From the NCBI GenBank assembly GCA_946800325.1, contig OX326956.1, forward strand, positions 18,008,667 through 18,072,666: DNA of 64,000 nt, read 5' to 3'. Position 1 is the stretch's first letter. Every line of letters begins with the position of its first letter. The notes beneath the pieces were generated by a model, which did no database searches, had not been told where the DNA came from, and saw nothing but the letters and a program-made list of their open reading frames with translations. This DNA is from Luzula sylvatica. Its lineage: Eukaryota > Streptophyta > Magnoliopsida > Poales > Juncaceae. Made by a program: the position numbers and the translations under genes. Shown one piece after another: positions 12,164 to 25,559 of the stretch.

Positions 12164-13171
12164 TGATGTGAGGCAAATGGAACACGTTTTACGAGTCTTA
12201 TTTAGGGATTTTAGCCCTTGTGAAGTTATATTCTATGCTTTTATGATACATATTTCAAACATCGTGAATATTTCTACACTAATGTGTTCTTTGCCCATTT
12301 TCAGGAGATAGAGGAATAATTTGGGAATTTGGTCAGCACCATTGCCTCCGGCACGCTGAAGACAGTCAAAATGATATATCACATCGATATATTCGGTGAA
12401 AGATCGAGGCGGGAAAGGCAAAAACAAAAGAAGAAGATCACCAAACTGCTGCAACGCACAGGGCCTGGCCGCAGAGGCAAAATTCACAGCCCGCGCAGTC
12501 AAATCTCACAGCCCACGCCTAGCCCCAGCTCTCAGCCCATGCACAGGCCCCAACAAGCTAATTTGTTGCCTTCTTTAGATTGATTTGTGGCCTCCTTTAG
12601 ATTGATTTGTTGCCTTCTTAGTTGATTTGTTGCTCCCCAAAACCTTCCAATTCTCCCTCATCCAGCCCCAAAACCTTCCATAATTATCCTTTCCAATCAA
12701 GAGGAGTATCAAGCCTATAAATTGGACCCCTTGGTCAGGACCAAATCATCATATTTTCTACTCTCTCTCTCTCTCTACAAACTCATCCAGAAATTCAATA
12801 CAACCGAAAAGAGTAAATTTCAAGAGCCGTACTTTGGGTGGAGGCGTTCTCAACCCTAGGAGTGCAACGTGAAGGTTTGGAGGAAGGCGTGCTTGCTCCA
12901 CCTCGACACGAACTAGATCTATCATATTGCGGAAGGCGTTCTTCGGCAATTCGGGAGGATCGACGTAGAAGAAGACGGAAATTCGAGCTAGCGTTTAGCC
13001 GGGTTCACGGGGCATCATCGACAACGAGTTCTAGGCGTTCTAGGACTTGCATAGGTGTTACCCTTCTTTTACTTTAATTCTTTCGGTTGTGTTTGTTTGA
13101 ATATTTCTTGCGTTGATTAATAAACTCGAGAATTTTAGTAGTTAATTCGATTTTCTTATTTAAATTACTGC
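12164..13171 (+). repeat. 3' LTR of the Athila-type element, truncated
   Basis: It matches the 5' LTR over 1008 bases (3746-4754), with one T fewer near 12211, T for A near 12253 and T for C near 12372. It stops after ATTACTGC and satellite of the CTAA strand follows at once. The last 524 bases, including the ATCA end and the right target duplication, are absent. TATAAAT is at 12716-12722 and AATAAA at 13119-13124. Confidence 0.94.
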
Positions 13172-13498
13172 AAATAACTAACTAACTAATTAACTAACCA
13201 ACTAACTAATTAACTAACTAACTAACAAAGTACTAGCTAACTAACTAACTAAATAACTAACTAGTTAACTAATTAACTAACTAACTAACTACTAACTAAC
13301 TAACTAACTAACTAATTAACTAATTAACTAATTAACTAATTAACTAAGTGTCTAACTAATTATCTAACTACTAGCAAATGAACTAACTCACTAATTAACT
13401 AACTAACTAATAAACTAACTACCTTCATACATACCATTAACTCACTAACTAACTAAATACCTAACTAACTAATTAACTAACAACCTTCCTACAAACCC

Positions 13499-13534
<36 letters not shown>

Positions 13535-13607
13535 GCTAAATAACTAAATAACTAACTAGATAACTAATAAATTAACTAACTAACTAACTATCTTCCTAAA
13601 TACCTAT

Positions 13608-13660
<53 letters not shown>

Positions 13661-13754
13661 GACTACCTAACTAAGTAACTAACTATATAACTAACAAACT
13701 AACTACTAGCTCACTAACTAACTAACAAACTAACTAACTGAATAACTAACTAAT

Positions 13755-13795
<41 letters not shown>

Positions 13796-14881
13796 TACTA
13801 TCTAACTACTAGCTACCTAACTAACTAAGTAATTAACTAACCAACTACCTACCTACCTACCTACCTTTATACATACCTATTGACCTACTAACTAACTAAC
13901 TAACTAACTAACTCACTACCTAACTAATTAATTAACTAACTACGTTCCTACAAACCTATTGACCAACTAACTAACTAACTAACTAACCGATTAACCAACT
14001 AAATAGCTTACTATCTTCTTACTAGCTAACCGACTAACTAACTAACTACTTTCCTACATACCCACTATCTAACTAACTAATTGACTAACTAACTAACTAA
14101 CTAACTAAATAACTAATTAATTAACAAACTAACTAACATACATACTAACTAATTAACCAACCAACTAACTAACTAACTAACTAACAAACTAACTGACAAT
14201 ATTCATACATACCTATTAACTAGCTGACTGACTACTATCTCACTAACTAACTAACTAAATAACTAATTAACTAACTAACTACCTAACTAACTAACTACTA
14301 GCTAACTAACTAACTAACTAACTACCTTCATACATATATATTAACTAACTAACTAACTAACTAACGAACAAACTAATTAAATAACTAACTAACTAAATAA
14401 CTGACTAACTAATTGACTGACTAACTTACTAACTAATTAACTAACTAACTAACTTACTAACTAATTAACTAACTAACTAACGAATTAACTACCTTCTTAC
14501 ATACTAACTAACTAACGAACTAACTACCTATCTTCCTACATACCTATTAACTAATTAACTAACTAATTATCTAACTAACTAACTAACTAATTAAGTAACG
14601 ACCTTTCAACATACCCACTACTAACTAACGAACTAACTAACTAACTACTAGCTAACTAACTAACTACCTAGCTAAATAACTAACTAACTGGCTAACTAAC
14701 TATCTTCATACATACCAAGTAACTAACTAATAATCTTCATACATACATACTAACTAATTAACTAACTAACTAACAAACTAACTTATAATCAAACTACCTT
14801 TCTGCATACCCACTACCTAACTAACTAACTGACTAACAAACTAAATAAATACCTAATTAATTAACTAAACTAACTACTAGA

Positions 14882-14912
<31 letters not shown>

Positions 14913-15335
14913 TTAACTAACTATCTAACTATCTAACTAACTAACTACCTTCTTACATACATATTAACTAACTTACTGACTAACGAACTAACTAACCAAT
15001 TAACTAACTAAATAACTAGCGAACTAACTAACAAACTAATGAACTAACTAACTACCTAACTAACTAATTACTTAACTGACTAACTAACAAAATATAAGCT
15101 TGCTAACTAACTAACTATCTAAGTAACTAACTAGTTGACTAACTAACTAACGAACAAACTAACTATCTAATTAACTATCTAACTAACTAACTAATTAACT
15201 ACCTTCTTACATACATATTAACAAACTAACTAACTAACCGACTAACTAACTAACTAACTAATTAACTAACTATCTAACTAACTAAATAACTAACTAACTA
15301 AGTAAATTACTACTAGCTAAATAACTAACTAACTC

Positions 15336-15367
<32 letters not shown>

Positions 15368-16027
15368 CTAGATAACTAACTAAATAACTAACTAACTAAC
15401 TAACAAACTACCTACCTTCGTACATACCTATTAACTAACTAACTAACACACTAACTAACTACTTATCTAACTAACTAACTGCCTTCCAACATACCCACTA
15501 ACTAACTAACAAACTAATTAACTATCTAACTGACTAACTAACTAATTTACTAATTAACTAACTAACTAACTAACTTCCTACATACCTATTAACTAACTAA
15601 CTTACTAACTAACTAACTAACTAACTACCATCATATATAACTATTAACTAACTAACTAATTAACTAACTACTAGCTAACTAACTAACTAATTAACTAACT
15701 ACCATCCTACATACCCACTGACTAACTAACAAATTAACTAACTAACTATCTACTAGTTAACTAATTAACTAACTAAATAACTAACTAATTAACTAACTAA
15801 CTAATTAACTACTAGCTAACTAACTATATAACTAATTAACTACTAGCTAACTAACTAACTAATTAACTAACTAACTAATTAACTAACTAAATAACTAACT
15901 AATTAACTACCTTCTTACATACTAAATAACTAACTAAATAACTAACTAATTAATTAACTAACTAACAAACTACTAGATACCTAACTAACTAACTAACTAA
16001 ATAATTAACTAACTATCTAACTAACTG

Positions 16028-16059
<32 letters not shown>

Positions 16060-16523
16060 ACTAACTATTATCTCACTAACTAACTAACAAACTAACTAAC
16101 TAAATAACTAACTAATTAACTAACTAACTAACTTACTATATAACTACTAGCTGACTAACTAACTAAGTAATTAACTAACTAACTACCTACCTACCTTTAT
16201 ACATACCAATTAACTAACTAACTAACTAACTACCTAACTAATTAATTAACTAACTACCTTCCTACAAATCCATTGACTAACTAACTAATTAACTAACTAA
16301 CTAACTAACTAACTAAATAACTAACTAATTAATTAACTAAACTAACTACTAGATAAATAACTAACAAACTAACTACCTTCTTACAAACATATTAACTAAC
16401 TACCTGACTAACGAACTAACTAACGAACTAACTAACTAACTAACTAACTAACCAACTAACTAATTAATTTACTAACTAACTACTAGCTTGCTAACTAACT
16501 AACTATCTAAGTAACTAACTAGT

Positions 16524-16557
<34 letters not shown>

Positions 16558-16774
16558 GCTAATTAACTACCTAACTACCAAACTAATTAACTACCTTTTT
16601 ACATACATACTAACGAACTAACTAACTAACCGACTAACTAACTAACTAACTAATTAACTAACTATCTAACTAACTAAATAACTAACTAACTAACTACTAG
16701 ATAACTAACTAAATAACTAACTAACTAACAAACTACCTACCTTCGTACATACCTATTAACTAACTAACTGACTG

Positions 16775-16805
<31 letters not shown>

Positions 16806-17979
16806 GCCTTCCAACATACCCACTAACTAACTAACTAACTAACTAACTATCTAACTAACTAACTAACTAATTAACTAACTAACTTACTAACTTACTACAT
16901 ACCTATTAACTAACTAACTTACTAACTGACTAACTAACTAACTACCTTCCTACATAACTATTAACTAACTTACTAATTAACTAACAACGAGCTAACTAAC
17001 TAACTAACAAATTAACTAACTACCATCCTACATACCCACTGACTAACTAACAAATTAACTAACAAACTAACTATCTACTAGCTAACAAATTAACTAAGTA
17101 AATAACTAACTAATTAACTAACTAACTAATTAACTACTAGTTAACTAACTAGATAACTAATTAACTACTAGCTAGCTAACTAACTAACTAACAAACTACG
17201 TTCCTACATACCCTCTAACTAACTGACTAACTAACTAACTGACTACTAGCTCACTAACTAACAAACTAACAAACAAACTAACTAACTAACTAACTAGATA
17301 CTAGCTAACCAGCTGACTAAGTAATTAACTGACTAACTAACTACCTACCTAATTTCATACATACGTATTAACTAACTAACTAAATAACTACCGAACTAAC
17401 TAATAAATAACTACCTTCCTACAAACCCACTAACAAACTTACTAACTAACAAACTGACTATCATCCTACATGCCTATGAACTAACTAACTGACTAATTAA
17501 CTAATTAATTAACTAATTAACTAACTAACTCCTAACTAACTAACTAACTAACTAAATATAACTAATTAAGTAACTAACTCACTAATTAACTAACTAACCA
17601 ACTACTAGATAACTAACTAACTAACTGACAACATTCTTACATACATATTAACTAACTAACTAACTAACTACTAACTAACTAACTAACTAACCAACTAACT
17701 AACTAACTAACTAACCAACTACTTGATAACTAACTAACTAACTAACTAACTAATTAACTAACTAATTAACTAACTAACTAACTACTAACTAACTAACTAA
17801 CTATCTAACTAACAAACTAACTAAATAACAAACAAAGTAACTAACTAACCAACTAATTAACTAACTAACCAACTTCTAGATAACTAACTAACTAACTAAC
17901 TAATTAACTGACTATCTAATTAACTAACAACCTTCTTACATACATATTAACTAACTAACTAACTAACTGACCAGCTAAT

Positions 17980-18010
<31 letters not shown>

Positions 18011-18567
18011 ATACTAGCTAACTAACTAACTAACTAACTAATTAACTAGCTAACTAACTGACATCTGCCTTCCTACATACCCACTAACTAACGAACATAC
18101 AAACAAACAAACAAACAAACAAACTAACTAACTAACTAACTAACTAACTACTAGCAAACTCACTAACTGACTTCCTTCCTACGTACCCGCTAACTAAATA
18201 ACTAACTAAATAACTAACCAATTAACTTACTAACTAACAAACTAACAACTAGCTAACTTACTAACTAACTAATTAACTAACTAACTAACTAACTAACTTA
18301 CTACCTTTAGACATACTTATAAACTAACTAACTAACTAACTAACTAACTACCTAACTAACTAATTAACTAAGTACCTTCCAACAAACCCACTAACTAAGT
18401 AGTTATCTAACTAACAAATGAACTAACTAACTGACTACTAACTAACTAACTAACTAACTACTCGCTAAGTAATTAACTAACTAACTAACTACCTTCATAC
18501 ATAGCTATTAACTAAGTTACTAACTAACTACCTAACTAACTAATTGACTAACTACCTTCCTACAACC

Positions 18568-18599
<32 letters not shown>

Positions 18600-19774
18600 G
18601 CTTCTATACATACATATGAACTAACTAACTAATTAAATACTTTCCTACATACCCACTAACTAAACTGACTACCTTCCTACATACCCACTAACTAACTAAC
18701 TAACTAACTAGCTAGCTAACTAACTAACTTGCTAACTAACTAACTAACTAACTAACTACCTACCTTCTTACATACCCACTAACTAACAAACTAACTAACT
18801 AACTAACTAATTAACTCCTAGCTAACTAACTAACTAACTAAATAACTAACTAATTAACAGACTAACTAACTAACTAACTACTAGCTAACTAACTAACTAA
18901 TTGATTAACTAAGTAACTTACTAACAGACTAACAACTTGCTCACTAACTAACTAACAAACTAACTGACCAACTAACTAATTAACTTCTAAATAACTAAAA
19001 TAATAACTAATTGACTAACTAACTATCTAACTACCTTCCTACATATCCACTAACTAACTTACTAACTAACTAACTAACTAGCTACCTACCTGCCTTCCTA
19101 CATACCCACTAACTAACTAACTAAATAACTAATTAACTAACTATTTAACTAACTAACTAACTAACTTACTACTAGCTAACTAACAAAGCAAATAAAAAAC
19201 TAAATAACTAACTAACTAACGAACTAAATAACAAAAATGACTAACTACCTTCGTACATACCAATTAACTAACTGACTAACTAACTGCCTAACTAACTAAT
19301 TAACTAACTACTTACCTACAAACCCACTAACTAAGTAACTAACTATCTAACTGACTGACAAATTAACTAACTAACTAACTAGTAACTAACTAACTAACTA
19401 AGTAACTAACGAACTAACTAACTTACTAAGTAACTAACTCACTAATTAACTAACTAACCAACTACTAGATAACTAACTAACTAACTAACTAACAACCTTC
19501 TTACATACATATTGACTAACTAACTAACTAACTAACTGACTAACTAACTAACTAATTAACTAACTGACTAACTAACTACCAAACTAACTAACTAACTACT
19601 AGCTAACAAACTAACAAACTAACTATCTAACTGACTGACTAACTGACAGCTACCTTCCTACATACCCACTAACTAACGAACATACTAACTAACTAACTAA
19701 CTAACTAATTAACTAGCTAACTAATTAACGAACTAACTACTAGCTAACTAACTAATTAACTAACTAACTAACTG

Positions 19775-19819
<45 letters not shown>

Positions 19820-20252
19820 GTAACTAGCTTCCTACATACCTATGAACTAACTAACTATCTAACCTAACCAACTAACTAACTAACTACTAGCTAACTAAAT
19901 TAATAACAAATTTACTAACTAACTATCTAACTACATTCCTACATACCCACTAACTAACTAACTAACTAACTAGGAACCTACCTTCCTACATACCCACTAA
20001 CTAACCAACTAACTTACTAACTAACTAACTCATTAACTAACTATTTAACTAACTAACAAACTACCTACTAGCTAACTAACAATGTAAATAACTAACTAAC
20101 TAACTACTAGCTAACTAACTAACTAACTAACTAACAACTATCTAACTAGGTAACTACTCGCTAACTAACTGACTAACTAATTAACAAACTAACTAACTAA
20201 CTAACTAACTACCTTCATACATACCTATTAACTAACTGACTTACTAACTACC
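13172..20252 (-). repeat. CTAA (inverted TTAG) satellite array, block A middle
   Basis: This is the same satellite on the opposite strand: CTAA tetranucleotides with the spacer as its complement, close to CTACCTTCCTACATACCC. No gene is present. It matches 36005-39810 in long stretches, but carries extra material relative to that copy, for example about 13434-14955. Parts match 57720-59450, and 15880-16112 matches 63740-64000. Confidence 0.95.
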
Positions 20253-20931
20253 TAAGGTAGTTAGTTAGTTAGTTAATTAGTTTGTTAGTTAGTTAGTTAA
20301 TACGTATTTAGGATGATAGTTAGTTAGGTCGTTAGTTAGTTAATTAATTAGTTATTTACTTAATTATTTAGTTAGTTAGTTAGTTTGTTAGTTAGTGAGT
20401 ATGTTGAATGTAGTTAGTTAGTTAGTTAGTTAGTTAATTAATTAGTTAGTTAATTAGTTAATAGGTATGTAGGAAGATAGTCAGGTATGTAGTTAGTTAG
20501 CTAGTTAATATGTATGTAAGAAGGTAGTTAATTAGTTAGTTAGTTAGATAGGTAGTTAATTTGTTATTAATTTAGTTAGTTAGTAGTTAGTTAGTTAGTT
20601 GGCTAGTTAGTTAGTTAGATAGTTTGTTAGATAGTTAGTAAGTTCATAGGTATGTAGGAAGCTAGTTATTTTAGTTAGTTAGCTAGTAGTCAGTCAGTTA
20701 GTTAGTTAGTTAGTCAATTAGTTAGTTAGCTAGTAGTTAGTTAGTTAGTTAGTTTGTTAGTATGCTCGTTAGTCAGTGGGTATGTAGGAAGGTAGCTATA
20801 AGTTAGTTAGTCAGTTAGATAGTTAGTTTGTTAGTTTGTTAGCTAGTAGTTAGTTAGTTAGTTAGTTAGTTAGATAGTTAGTCAGTTAGTTAATTAGTCA
20901 GTTAGTTAGTTTGTTAGCTAGTAGTTAGTTA
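20253..20931 (+). repeat. TTAG satellite between the strand switch and the hAT-type element
   Basis: The orientation changes from CTAA to TTAG around CTACCTAAGGTAG (20248-20260). The stretch matches 39834-40613 closely and is interrupted by the hAT-type insertion at 20932. Confidence 0.92.
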
Positions 20932-22007
20932 CAGGGCCGGTCCCGTCATTTTCGTTGCCCTAGACCGATATGTTATATAACATCGGTTATTATCGTGAGA
21001 TGTTGCCATCTACGTGACAAAAAATACATAAAATATAGACTATCTCAATATTCCTATAAATATGAGAAATATCATCAATATCGCTAACATCCTTAAATTT
21101 TTAAAAAGATAGCTAAATTATTATTTTTTTACTTAAATGCTTTACAAATAAAAATGCAAGAATCGACACTAAATTTAAATTCTAAAACAATAAAAAAAAA
21201 ATACTATACACGATATTTCTTATATTTGGTAGGATCCTTTTGTAGGATCCTGCTTTTTTTGTTTTGCATGTTCAAAGTATAAATAAAAGAATATTGCCTT
21301 TCTTTTAAAAAAAATATGAAAACCTCTACAAAAAAATGAAATTAAATTAAAAGTCTATTATATTTTAATAATTAATTAATATATAATCACTAATTAATTT
21401 ATATGTAATAAACATCTATATAAATTAGCAATTGTTAATTAATACAAGTTTATTTTCTTGGGAGGAGGACCGTCTTTATAATATTCCCAATGCTACCTCT
21501 GATATTTTTGTTCAATTAAAAGTGTAAGAAAGTGTAAGAAAGGGTAAGTATATATTTTACGATTATTTACAAATTGATGTTGATTACATTATTTACCATT
21601 AGTAAAATGTCACGTCATGTTAGTATAAAAGTGTAAGAAATGGTAAAGTAATTTGTAATAAAGCAAACATTAATCATTTATAGTTGTTTGGGTTTAATGT
21701 GACAATTTTATTGTATAGTAAGTAGTAACACAAACATATAAATTGTATATATAATAAACATCTTATATGCCAAAACACAGAACATATAAATATTGTAACC
21801 ACAGAAAATCCGAAGTAACTCTTCTTCTCCAAACCATCTCCCACACGCGTGAGTGCTGAAATTCTTCATCCACTCATATCTTCTTTTTCATTGAGTTTTT
21901 CTTGTTTAATTTGCAAAGGCTAAATCGAAAATAGTTGGTTGGTTGCCCTCAACCGACTCGTTGCCCTAGCCCGGGGGCTTGCCTGGCTTACCCCGAGGCC
22001 GGCTCTG
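20932..22007. mobile_element. Non-autonomous hAT-type DNA transposon
   Basis: The element is 1076 bases. The left terminus CAGGGCCGGTCCCG and the right terminus CGAGGCCGGCTCTG are inverted repeats with 11 of 14 matches. It is flanked by GTTAGTTA on both sides (20924-20931 and 22008-22015), an 8-base duplication as expected for hAT. In a tetranucleotide array such a match is less telling than usual, but block B has the uninterrupted site near 40606-40613. A subterminal direct repeat GTTGCCCTAG occurs at 20954 and 21960. The interior is AT-rich with no transposase frame, so it would depend on a transposase supplied elsewhere. Confidence 0.82.
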
Positions 22008-22967
22008 GTTAGTTAGTTAGTTAGTTAGGTAGTTAGTCAGTTAGTTAATTAGTTAGTTAGTTAGTCAGTTAGTTAGTTAGTTAGTTAATAAGTATGTAAT
22101 AAGATTGTTAGTTCGTTAGTTAGATAGTTAGTTAATTGGTTAGTTAGTAAGTTATGTAGTAGTCACTAAGGTAATTAGTTAACTAGTTAGTTAGTTAGTT
22201 AGCTAGTAGTTTGTTAGTTATTTAGTTCGTTTGATAGTTACTTAGTTAGTTAGTTAGTTATTTAGTAGTTATTTAGTCACTTAGTTAGTTAGTTAGTTAG
22301 TTAGGTAGTCAGTTAGCGGGTAGTTAGTTAGTTAGTTACTTAGTAAGGTATGTTGGAAAATTGTTTGTTCGTTCGTTAGTTAAATAGTTAGTTAGTTAGT
22401 TAGTTAGTGGGTATGTAGGAAGGTAGGTAGCTAGTTAGTTAGTTAGTTTGTTAGTTAGTTAGTGGGTATGTTGGAAGGTAGTTACATAGATAGTTAGTTA
22501 ATTAGTTAGTAATTTAGTTAGCTAGTAGTTAGTTAGTTGGTTAGTTAGTTAGTTAGTTAGTTAGTGAGCTAATTGTTAGTCTGTTAGTAAGTTACTTAGT
22601 TAATCTGTTAGTTAGTTAGTTAGCTAGTAGTTAGGTAGTTAGTTATTTAGTCAGTTAATTAGTTAGTTATTTAGTTATTTAGTTAGTTAGCTAGTAGTTA
22701 ATTAGTTAATTAGTTAGTTAGTTTGTTAGTTAGTGGGTATGTAAGAAGGTAGTTAGTTTGATTGTTAGTTTGTTAGCTAGTTAGCTAGTAGTTTGTTTGT
22801 TAGCTAGCTAGTTAGTTATTTAGTTAGTTAGTTAGTTAGTTAGTGGGTACGTAGGAAGGTAGTTAGTTAGTAAGTGAGTATGTAGGAAGGTATTTAATTT
22901 GTTAGTTAGTTAGTTAATTAGGTAATTAGTTAGTTAGTTAGTTCATAGGTATGTAGGAAGATATTTG

Positions 22968-23005
<38 letters not shown>

Positions 23006-23889
23006 GGGCGTTGTAGGAAGGTAGTTAGTTAATTAGTTAGTTAGGTTGATAGTTAGTAAGTTAGTTAATATCTATGTATGAAGGTAGTTAGTTAGTTAGT
23101 TACTTAGTTAGTAGTCAGTCAGTTAGTTAGTTAATTTATTAGTTAGTTAACTAGTTAGTTAGTGGGTTTGTAGGAAGGTAGTTAGTTAATTAGTTAGTTA
23201 GGTAGTTAGTTAGTTAGTTAGTTTATAAGTATGTGTAGAGGTAGTTAGTTAGTTAGTTAGTTAGTTGGTTAATTAATTAGTCAGTAAGTTAGCTAGTAGT
23301 TAGTTTGTTAGTTAGTTCGTTAATTAGTTAGTTAGTTACTTAGTTAGTTAGTTTTTTAATTAGCTAATTAGTTAGTTAGTTAGTTAATTAGTTAGTTAGT
23401 CAGTTCATTAGTTCGTTAGTTAGTTATTGGGTATGTAGGAAGGTAGTTAGTTAGTTAGTTAGTTAATTAGTTAGTTAATTAGTTAGCTAGTAGTTAGTTA
23501 GTTAGTTATTTAGTTAGTTAGTTAGTTAGTTAGTTTGTTAGTTAGTTAGTTTGTTAGTTTGTATGTTCGTTAGTTAGTGGGTATGTAGGAAGGTAGATGT
23601 CAATTAGTTAGTTAGTTAATTAGATAGTTAGTTAGGTATTTAGCAAGTATTTAGTTTGTAAGTTAGTTAGTTGGTCGGTTAGTTACTTAGTTAATTAATA
23701 TGTATGTCAGAAGGTTGTTTGTTAGTTAATTAGATAGATAGTTAATTAGTTAGTTAGGTAGTTAGTTAGTTAGCTAGTAGTTGGTTAGTTATTTAATTAG
23801 TTAGTTAATTAGTTAGTTACTTAGTGAGTTAGTTAATTTGTTATTTAGTTAGTAGTTAGTTAGTTAGTTAGTTTATTAGTTAGTTAATA

Positions 23890-23920
<31 letters not shown>

Positions 23921-24046
23921 GGGTTTGTAGGTAGGTAGTTAAGCAATTAGTTAGTTAGGTCGTTAGTTAGTTAGTTAGTTAATTGGTATGTATGAAGGTA
24001 GATAGTTAGTTAGTTAGTTAGTTAGTTAGTTGTCTAGTAGTTAGGC

Positions 24047-24082
<36 letters not shown>

Positions 24083-24097
24083 GTCTAGTAGTTAGGC

Positions 24098-24128
<31 letters not shown>

Positions 24129-24300
24129 GGGTATGTTGAAAGGTAGTTATTTAGTTAGTTAGTTAATTAGTTAGTTAATTAGTTAATAGGTATGTTGGAA
24201 GATAATTAGTTTGTTAGTTTGTTAGTTAGTTTGTTAGTTAGTATGTAAGATGGTAGTTAATTAGTTTGTTACTTAGTTAGTTAGTTAGTTAGTCAGTTAA

Positions 24301-24335
<35 letters not shown>

Positions 24336-24937
24336 GTTAGTTAATTAGTTTGTTAGTCAGTTAGTTAGTTAGTTAATTAGTTAGTTAGTTAGTTAATATA
24401 TATGTATGAAGGTAGTTAGTTAGTTAGTTAGTTAGTTGGTTAGTAGTTAGTTAGTTAGTTAGTTAGTTATATAGTTAGATAGTTAGTTAATTCGTTAGTT
24501 AGTTAGTTAGTTGGTTATATAGTAGTTAGTTAGTTAGTTAATTAATTAGTTAGTTATTTAGTTGGTTATTAGTTAGTTAGTTAGTTATATAGTAGTTAGT
24601 TAGTTAGTTAGTTAATTAGTTAGTTATTTAGTTAGTTAGTTAGTTAGTTAGATAGTTAGTTAGTGGGTATGTAGAAAGGTAGTTAGTTAGTAAATTAGTT
24701 AGTTAATTAGTTAGTTTGTTTGTTAATTAATAGGTATTTAGGAAGATAGTTAGTTAGGTCGTTAGCTAGTTAATTAATTAGTTACTTATGTAGTTATGTA
24801 GTAAGATAGTTAGTTAGTTAATTAATTAGTTAGTTAATTACTTAATAAGTATGTAGTAAGATAGTTAGTTAGTTAGTTAGTTAATATGTATGTAAGAAGG
24901 TAGTTAATTAGTTAGTTAGTTAGATAGTTAGTTAATA

Positions 24938-24986
<49 letters not shown>

Positions 24987-25117
24987 TCTAGTAGTTGGTT
25001 AGTTAGTCAATTAGTTAGTTAGTTACTTAGTTAGTGAGTTAATTAGTTAGTTACTTAGTAAGTTAGTTAGTTTGTTAGTTAGTACTTAGTTAGTTAGTTA
25101 GTTAATTAGTTAGTCAT

Positions 25118-25148
<31 letters not shown>

Positions 25149-25323
25149 CTTAGTTAGTGGGTTTGTAAGTAGGTAGTTAGTTAATTAGTTAGTTAGGTAG
25201 TTAGTTAGTTAGTTAATTGGTATGTATGTAGGTAGATAGTTATTTTGTTATTTTGTAAGTTAGTTAGTTACTTAGTTAGTTAGTTAGTTAGTGAGTTAGT
25301 TAGTTAGTTAATTAGTTAGTTCT

Positions 25324-25356
<33 letters not shown>

Positions 25357-25528
25357 CAGATGGTTAGCTAGTATCTAGTTAGTCAGTTAGTTAGATAGTT
25401 AGTTAGTTAGTTAGTTATTTAGATAGTTTGTTAGTTAGGTAGTGACCTAGTAATTAGTTAGTTAGTATGTTCGTTAGTAGTTAGTTAGTTAGTTCGTTAG
25501 TTGGGTAGTTAGTCAGTTAGTTCATTAA

Positions 25529-25559
<31 letters not shown>

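Larger units (their letters stand above)
3746..13171 (+). mobile_element. Athila-type Ty3/gypsy LTR retrotransposon, 3' LTR truncated
   Basis: The order is 5' LTR (3746-5277), tRNA-Asp type primer site (5281-5298), one gag-pol reading frame (5409-10823), a 1.3 kb non-coding 3' region, polypurine tract (12149-12163) and a truncated 3' LTR (12164-13171). Protease, reverse transcriptase, RNase H and integrase follow the Ty3/gypsy order. The LTR starting TGATG, the primer type and the RT wording point to the Athila/Tat clade. LTR termini are TGAT and ATCA. The preceding five bases, ATTGG (3741-3745), are the likely target duplication; the right copy is lost with the LTR end. It cannot be autonomous as it stands: RT is interrupted by a stop and the 3' LTR is incomplete. 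No env-like frame is seen. Confidence 0.93.

Noticed and set aside
13165..13200. 3' LTR end as a target-site-bounded insertion edge
   Set aside because: It stops inside the LTR with no ATCA end and no ATTGG copy, so it is a deletion or recombination joint.
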